Assembly (NCBI GenBank): GCA_947177635.1
Contig: CAMWVQ010000013.1
Coordinates: forward strand, 1-48,961
From: an uncultured Porphyromonadaceae bacterium
GTDB lineage: Bacteria; Bacteroidota; Bacteroidia; Bacteroidales; Muribaculaceae
Direction: 5' to 3'
DNA length: 48,961 nt
How positions within the stretch are numbered: position 1 is the first letter of the stretch; each line of letters starts with the position of its first letter. Shown piece after piece: positions 42,276 to 48,961 of this stretch. Made by a program: the position numbers and the translations under genes. The notes under the pieces were generated by a model that was not told where the DNA came from, made no database searches, and was given only the letters and a program-made list of their open reading frames with translations.

Positions 42276-43683
42276 CAGAAATATCTTCCTCCGCATATAC
42301 CGGAGACCTCCCTCCCGGATGCCATTCTGGCTTACGATGGTCACCATAATTCTCGGCCTGACTTTCCTGGGACTGCAGCTCGCCATATTCCGCCACGGAA
42401 GCATGGCGATGGACAGCTGGTCATATCCCGTAGGATGGAGGTCACTGATGGATGGGCATGTCGATCCCGCGCGGCCGCCGGTATATTCCGCCATAGTGGG
42501 AATTGTCTGGGAGATATTGACCATGGGCTACGGCAACATCTTGCTCCCCGCGATCCAATGGGCCCTCTACTTAGCCTCCCTACAACTGGTCTGGATAATA
42601 AACACGTGGCTAAAGGTATCCAGAGCCTTTAACGTCGTAGCCATATTATCCATGCTTCTCATACCGGGATTCTGGGTTTTCAACAATATCATAATGGCAG
42701 AGTCGGTGTCGCTCTCCGAAATCGTAATGTTGACCTGGCTTAGCGGGAAATACATAAACACTCTGAAGATGCGCTATCTATGGTGGTCAGGGTGCATGCT
42801 GGTGCTGCTCATATTCACCAAGCCGATGTTCATATTCCTGATTCCGGTTCTTGGTGTATTATGGGGCGTGGTCGCCTGGAGAAACACGCGCCGGACGCTG
42901 GCCTCTGCCGCGATACTGCTGGCCACCACTGGAGCGGTATGGGCATACGCCGCCGCCATGAAGAACACTTACGGCGTAACGGCCCTCACGATAGCTTCCA
43001 CCCACAACAGGTATTGTTGCCTGCGGGCCGACGGGGTGATAATTCCCGACGAGATTTCCGATCCGGTCACACGCGAGAAATACCGCCCACTGTACGAGGC
43101 CGACCCCGGAATCCAGAATCCCGAGAACAGGCATATGCTTGAGGTCTACAGATTCACCTGGCCGGAGATAGACCGCCTTGTCAAGGAAGTCTCCGCCCTC
43201 CATCCTTACGCTGAAACGGAGGGAATCCCCTACCGGATAAAGACCTCTATGAAATACAGTCAGTTCTTTTTCTATCTTTTAGGGTATGACGAACAGGCTG
43301 ACATTTTTTACAGAGACTGGAACGGCCTGAGCCGCAACCTGGAGGATGGATTCATATTCCCGTTCCACGACAAGTTGTGGTTCCCTATATGGGTTACCGC
43401 CGTGACATGGTCGCTCTTCTGCGCCATATGGCTTTGGTTTTGGTTCAGGAACCACCGATTCCCCGCGATGGCATATTTCGTCGTCGCCACCATTTTCACT
43501 TGCTATGTGTCGGCAATCATCGGCGCGCAGGATTTGTGGGGCCGTATCATGACTCCGGTGACCCCGCTCATACCCGTGATGGCAGCAAGCTCGGCCTCCA
43601 TATTGTGGAGTTGTGTTAAAAAATCATTATCGGGGAGACGGTTCAGGCGACGCGGATTTGCTTCGTTGGGCAAAGTTGCGTAA
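42235..43683 (+). CDS. GT-C-like polytopic membrane protein (second of tandem pair)
   Basis: This 482-aa protein is a paralogue of the preceding gene product. Shared blocks include SMLLIPGFWVFNN/SMLIIPGFWCFNH, FTKPMFIFLIPVLGV, TIASTHNRYCCLRADGVIIPDE, NGLSRNLEDGFIFPF and GAQDLWGRIMTPVTPLIPVM. The first outer loop holds MDSWSYPVGW and DPARPPVYSAI. The blocks point to an ancient duplication rather than a recent copy, since much of the rest differs. The ATG at 42235 overlaps the upstream gene by 41 nt. Its last codons contain the promoter of the next gene. Confidence 0.72.
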   Translation: MPQTNIPALLARHSRNIFLRIYRRPPSRMPFWLTMVTIILGLTFLGLQLAIFRHGSMAMDSWSYPVGWRSLMDGHVDPARPPVYSAIVGIVWEILTMGYGNILLPAIQWALYLASLQLVWIINTWLKVSRAFNVVAILSMLLIPGFWVFNNIIMAESVSLSEIVMLTWLSGKYINTLKMRYLWWSGCMLVLLIFTKPMFIFLIPVLGVLWGVVAWRNTRRTLASAAILLATTGAVWAYAAAMKNTYGVTALTIASTHNRYCCLRADGVIIPDEISDPVTREKYRPLYEADPGIQNPENRHMLEVYRFTWPEIDRLVKEVSALHPYAETEGIPYRIKTSMKYSQFFFYLLGYDEQADIFYRDWNGLSRNLEDGFIFPFHDKLWFPIWVTAVTWSLFCAIWLWFWFRNHRFPAMAYFVVATIFTCYVSAIIGAQDLWGRIMTPVTPLIPVMAASSASILWSCVKKSLSGRRFRRRGFASLGKVA

Positions 43684-43688
43684 ATTTG
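43657..43688 (+). promoter_or_regulatory. Consensus promoter inside the end of the second GT-C-like gene
   Basis: TTTG (43657-43660), 20 bp, TAAATTTG (43681-43688). The -7 box includes the stop codon TAA of the upstream gene. Transcription should start within a few bases of the GTG at 43693. Confidence 0.8.
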
Positions 43689-43692
43689 CATT

Positions 43693-44622
43693 GTGAACCG
43701 ACCGACTGACAGCCGTTATCCGTCCCGGCATTGGATAAAAGGATTCATCGCCATAGCCATGGTGATGGTTTTCACTGTCTTGTGTCCGGCCGATATTGTC
43801 GCGCAGTCGGCCGTAAGACGTCCACACCGGAACCATCCGCTCCCGGCTGCGCCCGACTCTGCTGCCGTAGGGTCAATGACGCCTGCAGCCGTGCTTCCCG
43901 ACTCCATCCCCATCGGCGAACCTATCGGCGACCGCCACGCGGTTGTGGTCGAGGACAGCTTCACGCTGTCGGGCGACTCGCTCCGCGTCACCCCCGTCGA
44001 CACCATCGCAGTGATGACAGCCGGGGAAAGCTACGAGGCCGACTCCCTGCGCCGGAGCTCCCGAAACCGGTCAATCATCAAGAAACTTAGCGACATACCT
44101 GAGGATGAGTGGGTGCCGAGGGCTGTGGAATTCAATCCCGACCCCACCCGCGCGGTGTGGCTGTCTGCCCTCTTCCCGGGGCTTGGACAGGTCTACAACC
44201 GCCGCTACTGGAAGCTGCCCATCATCGTCGGCGGATACCTCGGCCTCGGATACGCGACAAGCTGGAACAACCAGATGCTGACCGAGTACACCCGCGCCTA
44301 CGCCGACCTGCTCGACAACGACCCCTCCTCCAACAGCTATATGGATTTCTTCGCCCCCAACGTGAATGAATCCGACATCGACAAGTCCTGGCTCCAGAGC
44401 CTGCTGCGCTCACGCAAGAACTATTTCCGCAGAAACCGCGACCTCTGCATCATAAGCATGGTCGGGGTCTACCTGCTGGCGATGGTTGACGCCTATGTCG
44501 ACGCCTCCCTCTCACACTTCGACATCAACCCTCATCTCTCCATGGATGTCGTCCCCACCCTGATGCAGGACGGACGGCAAAGGTATCCCTCCGTCGGCCT
44601 GGCCTGGGCCCTGAACTTCTGA
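43693..44622 (+). CDS. DUF5683-domain envelope protein
   Basis: This 309-aa protein has an N-terminal hydrophobic signal (IKGFIAIAMVMVFTVLCP), a disordered Ser/Pro-rich linker, then the DUF5683 domain (about residues 145-309) with PTRAVWLSALFPGLGQVYN, KLPIIVGGYLGLGYAT and YLLAMVDAYVDASLSHFD. The domain is common in Bacteroidota and of unknown function; the helices suggest membrane association. The GTG at 43693 is the only start that keeps the full signal segment, and it lies almost at the predicted transcription start. The MltD-like gene follows after 49 nt and serB then overlaps that gene, so these are likely one operon. Confidence 0.8.
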   Translation: MNRPTDSRYPSRHWIKGFIAIAMVMVFTVLCPADIVAQSAVRRPHRNHPLPAAPDSAAVGSMTPAAVLPDSIPIGEPIGDRHAVVVEDSFTLSGDSLRVTPVDTIAVMTAGESYEADSLRRSSRNRSIIKKLSDIPEDEWVPRAVEFNPDPTRAVWLSALFPGLGQVYNRRYWKLPIIVGGYLGLGYATSWNNQMLTEYTRAYADLLDNDPSSNSYMDFFAPNVNESDIDKSWLQSLLRSRKNYFRRNRDLCIISMVGVYLLAMVDAYVDASLSHFDINPHLSMDVVPTLMQDGRQRYPSVGLAWALNF

Positions 44623-44671
44623 CAGACGACGGGACTCCCCTACACACCATGTCTAAACCCGACTATCCCCG

Positions 44672-46399
44672 ATGACGCTTCACAACAGACTGAAATCACT
44701 GATGTTAGCAGCCGCGGCAGCCGCCTCGGCATTCTTGTCGGCCGACGCCGCCCCGTCGGTGCTCACCCTGTCGCAATATTCCAACGACTCGACCATCATC
44801 CTCCCCGAGAGCTTCGAGACCGACACCCACAAGATGATGGAGAACTGGTATCTCCGGAACTACACCGCCCTCGACGCCGATGTCGACCGAAAACCCGACG
44901 AGGAGGTCTCAGACGAGGAAATCACCCGCCGTCTGGCAGCCATACCCACCACCATCGAGCTTCCCTTCAACTCAATCGTCAGGGCTTACATCGACGCATA
45001 CACCCGCAAGAACCGACGTCTGGTTGAAAACATGCTCGGCATGAGCCTCTACTACATGCCTATTTTCGAACAGGCACTCGAGAGGGAAAACCTCCCGATG
45101 GAGCTCAAATACCTACCGGTCATAGAGTCGGCAATGAACCCCGACGCCGTGTCACGCTCCGGGGCCACCGGCCTCTGGCAGCTCATGCTCCCCACCGCGC
45201 GCGGTTTCGGGATGGAGGTCACAACTCTTGTCGACGAGCGACGCGACCCGGTTGCCTCATCCGCCACAGCCGCCAAACTCCTCAGACAGCTCTACGACAT
45301 CTACCACGACTGGTCGCTGGCCATCGCCGCCTACAACTGCGGCCCGGGAAATGTCAACAAAGCCTTGCGCCGATGCACAGCCGAGAAGAAGGATTTCTGG
45401 GCAATCTACCCCTATCTGCCCAAGGAGACACGAGGCTACCTCCCCGGATTCATCGCCGCGACATATGTGATGACCTATTACAAGCACCACAACATATCCC
45501 CGGCCCTGGCCAAGAAGCCCATCCTTACCGACTCAGTCCACGTCAACCGCCGCGTCCACTTCCAGCAGATAGCCGACGTGCTGCAGATTCCGGTCGAGGA
45601 GCTGAAGGTGCTCAACCCCCAGTACCGCCAGGAATGCATCCCCGGCGACATCAAGCCCTATCCGCTGGTGCTGCCCGCCAACCAGACCTACTCCTACATC
45701 ATGAGCGAGGACGCCATCTGCGGCAACAACGCCGACCTCTACGCGCGACGGCTGACCGTCGAGCCTTCCAGCGGGGAGGCCGACCAGGCAGCTCCCGAGA
45801 GGCAGGAGGGGGAATGGGTCAACACCGAGAAGGTGCTATACCACAAAGTGAAGAAGGGTGAGACAATGTCATCCATCGCCAAGAAATACGGAGTCTCGCT
45901 CTGGAGCCTGAAACACGCCAACGGCAACATCCGCACCGCCCGCCGTGGACAGACCCTCAAGGTGGTGACCACCGAACGCACCTTCAAGCCGAAGGCCGCC
46001 GAGGCCACTCCCCCTGCCCAAGGTGACGACCTGCTGGTAAAGCAGGAGGCTCCCCGCGCAGCTTCCGACGCGGCAGATTCGACCGCGGTGACCGCCTCGC
46101 GACCCGACGCATCAGCAGACACCACCGCCACGACAGCCCCGGAAACCGGGAAGGAGACTCCTAAGCAGACCGCCGCACCGGCCCCAGCCAAACCGAAAGC
46201 CGCACCGGCCAAGAAGAGTACCCCCGCCAAAAACAAAAAGAAAAAACCCGCAACAAAGACCGTCACCGCAAAAAGCGGCGACTCCCTTGACCGCATCGCC
46301 AAAAGAAACGGCACCACCGTCAAGGAAATCAAACGCCTCAACGGACTCTCGGGCAACAACCCCGTCATACAGCCCGGCCAGAAAATCCGCGTAAAATGA
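44672..46399 (+). CDS. mltD: MltD-like membrane-bound lytic murein transglycosylase with LysM domains
   Basis: This family cleaves the MurNAc-GlcNAc bond of peptidoglycan to leave 1,6-anhydroMurNAc. The 575-aa protein has a signal peptide (SLMLAAAAAASAFLSADA). The SLT catalytic domain (about residues 140-290) contains IESAMNPDAVSRSGATGLWQ with catalytic Glu152, and AIAAYNCGPGNVNKAL. LysM modules lie near residues 390-436 (YHKVKKGETMSSIAKKYG) and 530-575 (VTAKSGDSLDRIAKRNG), separated by an Ala/Pro/Lys-rich linker. A region around residue 285-330 may be a third, degenerate LysM. It overlaps serB by 4 nt. Confidence 0.92.
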   Translation: MTLHNRLKSLMLAAAAAASAFLSADAAPSVLTLSQYSNDSTIILPESFETDTHKMMENWYLRNYTALDADVDRKPDEEVSDEEITRRLAAIPTTIELPFNSIVRAYIDAYTRKNRRLVENMLGMSLYYMPIFEQALERENLPMELKYLPVIESAMNPDAVSRSGATGLWQLMLPTARGFGMEVTTLVDERRDPVASSATAAKLLRQLYDIYHDWSLAIAAYNCGPGNVNKALRRCTAEKKDFWAIYPYLPKETRGYLPGFIAATYVMTYYKHHNISPALAKKPILTDSVHVNRRVHFQQIADVLQIPVEELKVLNPQYRQECIPGDIKPYPLVLPANQTYSYIMSEDAICGNNADLYARRLTVEPSSGEADQAAPERQEGEWVNTEKVLYHKVKKGETMSSIAKKYGVSLWSLKHANGNIRTARRGQTLKVVTTERTFKPKAAEATPPAQGDDLLVKQEAPRAASDAADSTAVTASRPDASADTTATTAPETGKETPKQTAAPAPAKPKAAPAKKSTPAKNKKKKPATKTVTAKSGDSLDRIAKRNGTTVKEIKRLNGLSGNNPVIQPGQKIRVK

Positions 46400-47628
46400 C
46401 CCACGACAACGAACTCATACTCATCAACATATCCGGCCAGGACAAACCTGGCGTAACCGCCGCCCTGACCTCGATTCTCGCCCGCTACAACGCGATGGTG
46501 CTTGACATCGGCCAGGCCGACATCCACCACACCCTGTCGCTCGGCATCCTCTTCAAGACCACCCCGGCCGACTCAGGCGACCTTATGAAAGACCTCCTCT
46601 TCAAGGCCTACGACATGGGGGTCAAAATCAGGTTCACCCCCATCTCCACGGAGGAATATGAGCAATGGGTCAGCCGACAAGGCAAGAACCGGTGGATCAT
46701 CACAATCCTCGGCCGCCAGCTGACCGCCAGCAACATCGCCCTGGTGTCGGAGGTAATCGTCGAGCAGGGGCTCAACATCGACGCCATCCAGCGTCTCACA
46801 GGTCGCCAGCCCCTTGTCGAAGGCTCCCTCCCCGCCGCCAAGGCCTGCATAGAATTCTCCGTCCGCGGCACCCCCGTCAACCGCTCCGAGATGCAAAGCC
46901 GCTTCATAGAGATTTCATCCCGCGAAGGCTTCGACATATCGATGCAGGAAGACACAATGTATCGCCGTTGCCGCCGCCTGATATGCTTCGACATGGACTC
47001 CACCCTGATACAGACCGAATGTATCGACCAGCTCGCCGAAAAGGCAGGCGTGGGCGACAAGGTGCGCGACATCACCGAGAGGGCCATGCGTGGCGAGATT
47101 GACTTCCGCGAGAGCTTCACCGAGCGGGTAGCGCTGCTCAAAGGCCTCGACGTCAGCGTGATGGAGGGCATCGCCGAATCGCTCCCCATCACCGAGGGGG
47201 TCGACCGCATGATGCAGGTGTTAAAGCGCGCCGGATTCAAGACCGCCATCCTCTCCGGCGGCTTCACTTTCTTCGGGGAATACCTCAAACGCCGCTTCGG
47301 CTTCGACTATGTATATGCCAACGAACTTGAGGTCGAGGACGGCAAACTCACAGGCCGATATGTCGGCGACATCGTCGACGGCAAACGCAAAGCCGAGCTG
47401 CTCAGGCTCATAGCCCAGGTGGAGAATGTCAACATCGCCCAGACAATAGCCGTAGGCGACGGCGCCAACGACCTCCCGATGCTCTCGGCCGCCGGCCTCG
47501 GCATCGCCTTCCACGCCAAACCCAAAGTGAAGGAGAGCGCCGAGCAGTCGATTTCCACCATCGGCATCGACGGCGTGCTTTATTTCCTCGGATTCAAGGA
47601 CTCCTTCATCGGCGAGCCGGGGAAATGA
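46396..47628 (+). CDS. serB: Phosphoserine phosphatase with two N-terminal ACT domains
   Basis: SerB hydrolyses phosphoserine in the last step of serine synthesis. The 410-aa protein has two ACT-like regulatory domains (about residues 5-85 and 95-180, starting ILINISGQDKPGVTAAL), which likely sense amino acids. The HAD phosphatase part has the nucleophile motif FDMDSTL (Asp199, Asp201), SGGFTFF, and VGDGANDLPML. This architecture is the usual one in Bacteroidales. The start ATG overlaps the stop of the transglycosylase gene (ATGA), so translation is probably coupled despite unrelated roles. Confidence 0.95.
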   Translation: MTHDNELILINISGQDKPGVTAALTSILARYNAMVLDIGQADIHHTLSLGILFKTTPADSGDLMKDLLFKAYDMGVKIRFTPISTEEYEQWVSRQGKNRWIITILGRQLTASNIALVSEVIVEQGLNIDAIQRLTGRQPLVEGSLPAAKACIEFSVRGTPVNRSEMQSRFIEISSREGFDISMQEDTMYRRCRRLICFDMDSTLIQTECIDQLAEKAGVGDKVRDITERAMRGEIDFRESFTERVALLKGLDVSVMEGIAESLPITEGVDRMMQVLKRAGFKTAILSGGFTFFGEYLKRRFGFDYVYANELEVEDGKLTGRYVGDIVDGKRKAELLRLIAQVENVNIAQTIAVGDGANDLPMLSAAGLGIAFHAKPKVKESAEQSISTIGIDGVLYFLGFKDSFIGEPGK

Positions 47629-47668
47629 CCATACCCCCCGACCGACAACCCCACATACCGCAACAAAG

Positions 47669-48961
47669 ATGCCGACCGCACTCTACCATACTTTCGGCTG
47701 CAAGCTGAACTTCGCCGAGACATCGGCCGTGGCGTCCAGGATGGAGAGCCGCGGCATCAGCCGCGTGGCCCCGGGCGAGACTCCCGACCTGATATTCGTC
47801 AACACCTGCTCCGTCACCGGTGAGGCCGACAAGAAATGCCGTCAGGCCATACGCTCCTTCAACCGCCGCTATCCCGACGCGGCCATAATCGTCACCGGAT
47901 GCTACGCCCAGCTCAAAAGCGAGGAAGCCGCCGCGCTCCCCGGCGTGGCCGTCGTGGCCGGCAACGACAAGAAAGGAATCGTCGATGAATTCGTCGACAA
48001 CTTCCTGACCTCCCGACGCAAACTCGTCGAAGTAATCCCCGCCAAAGACATCCGCTCATTCTCCCCCTCCTGCTCACGGGGAGACCGCACACGCTACTTC
48101 CTCAAGGTGCAGGACGGTTGCGACTGCTGGTGCACCTACTGCACCATCCCCGCCGCCCGTGGCCGCAGCCGCTCCGCCACCATCAGCCAGCTCGTGGCCC
48201 AGGCCCGGCAGGCCGCCGAGGAAGGGGGCCGAGAAATCGTCATCACCGGCGTCAACATCGGCGACTTCGGCAAACGCCAGCCCGACCTCCCCGCCGGGGC
48301 CACTGCCGAGACATTCCTCGACCTGGTAAAAGCCCTCGACCAGGTGGAAGGCATACAGAGATACCGCATCTCATCCATCGAGCCAGACCTCCTGACCGAC
48401 GAGATAATAGAATACTGCGCCACCTCCCGGGCCTTCATGCCCCATTTCCACATCCCCCTGCAATGCGGCTCCGACGCGGTTCTGAAACTCATGCGCCGCC
48501 GCTACGACACAGCCCTCTTCCGCGACAAGATACTGAAAATCAAGCAGCTCATACCCGACGCGTTCATCGGAGTCGACGTGATGGCCGGCACACGCGGCGA
48601 GACCCTCGACGAGTTCAACCGCTCACGCGACTTCCTCGCCTCCCTCCCCGTCACCCGCCTCCACGTCTTCCCCTACTCCGAACGCCCCGGCACACGCGCC
48701 CTCGAGATACCCCACACCGTCAGCCAGGAGGAGAAACACCGCCGCGTGGAGGAACTCACCACCCTCTCCAACCTGAAACTGCGCCAATTCGCCGAACAGT
48801 ACACCGGCACCACCCGTCCCGTCCTGCTCGAGCACACCCGTCCGGGACAGCCCATGTCTGGCTTCACCGACAACTACCTGAAAGTCCGCATCCCCGACGC
48901 CCCCCTCTCGGCCGACAACCACATCCCTCGTGTACACATCACCGAGCCCCCGAGCCCGCGG
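47669..48961 (+). CDS. mtaB: tRNA t6A37 methylthiotransferase MtaB (3' end beyond window)
   Basis: MtaB adds a methylthio group to t6A37 of tRNA. The open frame from ATG 47669 runs 431 codons to the last base of the window with no stop, so the gene is cut. The N-terminal cluster-binding cysteines are Cys11 (FGCKLN), Cys47 (NTCSVTG) and Cys78 (TGCYAQ). The radical-SAM motif is GCDCWCTYC (Cys151, Cys155, Cys158, with an extra Cys153). A typical VKVQDG-type FLKVQDG precedes it, and the TRAM-like C-terminal part (VLLEHTRPG, GFTDNYLKV) is nearly complete. It starts 40 nt after serB. MtaB rather than MiaB is chosen from the short N-terminus and the FGCKLN motif. Confidence 0.93.
   Translation, partial: MPTALYHTFGCKLNFAETSAVASRMESRGISRVAPGETPDLIFVNTCSVTGEADKKCRQAIRSFNRRYPDAAIIVTGCYAQLKSEEAAALPGVAVVAGNDKKGIVDEFVDNFLTSRRKLVEVIPAKDIRSFSPSCSRGDRTRYFLKVQDGCDCWCTYCTIPAARGRSRSATISQLVAQARQAAEEGGREIVITGVNIGDFGKRQPDLPAGATAETFLDLVKALDQVEGIQRYRISSIEPDLLTDEIIEYCATSRAFMPHFHIPLQCGSDAVLKLMRRRYDTALFRDKILKIKQLIPDAFIGVDVMAGTRGETLDEFNRSRDFLASLPVTRLHVFPYSERPGTRALEIPHTVSQEEKHRRVEELTTLSNLKLRQFAEQYTGTTRPVLLEHTRPGQPMSGFTDNYLKVRIPDAPLSADNHIPRVHITEPPSPR

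Noticed and set aside
1-48961. CRISPR arrays, IS elements, phage genes, toxin-antitoxin pairs, rRNA or tRNA genes
   Set aside because: I looked for repeat-spacer patterns, transposase motifs and tRNA-like cloverleafs and found none I could support.

Overview
The window looks like a chromosomal segment of a Bacteroidota bacterium, most likely order Bacteroidales and plausibly Muribaculaceae-like. The evidence is a complete type IX secretion (T9SS) core operon, T9SS-type C-terminal tails, a TrpB2-type tryptophan synthase, an ACT-ACT-SerB protein, promoters of the Bacteroidota form (-33 TTTG, about 20 bp, -7 TANNTTTG), and an absence of obvious Shine-Dalgarno sequences. Most genes are G+C-rich. 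I saw no rRNA, tRNA, CRISPR array, IS element or phage gene.

Layout. Positions 1-3.9 kb carry housekeeping genes: ilvE, an HDIG protein and recJ. Positions 4.3-8.1 kb hold a visibly A+T-richer two-gene minus-strand unit: a gingipain-family C25 peptidase and a leucine-rich-repeat protein, both with T9SS-like tails. Next come trpB2, a secreted protein with an internal duplication, a second HD protein and folB. Positions 13.5-24.8 kb form one long plus-strand run: a membrane GT2, a split N-acetylmuramoyl-L-alanine amidase, a GT2 fused to a GalT-like (DUF4922) nucleotidyltransferase domain, SpoIID/LytB, an AmpG-like permease, a NamZ exo-muramidase and a MurK-type sugar kinase. Positions 25.1-33.9 kb are on the minus strand: an OmpA-family protein and the operon porT-porP/sprF-gldK-gldL-gldM-gldN.

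From 34.0 kb the genes run on the plus strand: a small lipoprotein, a queuosine-precursor transporter, HU, a 29-codon COX24/mS38-like gene, RNase G/E and guaA. They are followed by a proline-rich membrane protein, two tandem GT-C-like membrane proteins, a DUF5683 protein, an MltD-like LysM transglycosylase, serB and mtaB, which is cut by the window end.

How the genes fit together. The 13.5-24.8 kb run reads as a peptidoglycan scavenging and turnover pathway: stem peptides are stripped (amidase), denuded glycan is cut (SpoIID), fragments are imported (AmpG-like), terminal MurNAc is released (NamZ) and phosphorylated (MurK). The GT2-GalT-like fusion in the middle has no described role there and is the best candidate for undescribed biochemistry. 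The T9SS operon supplies the export machine that the C25 peptidase, the LRR protein and possibly the 581-aa secreted protein would need.

Several non-coding elements are also notable: a large hairpin ahead of the RNase G/E gene, an inverted repeat over the expected guaA -33 region, a repeated TTGGCAAG(T/C)CGAT motif upstream of the 581-aa protein, and a near-leaderless GTG start for the DUF5683 gene.
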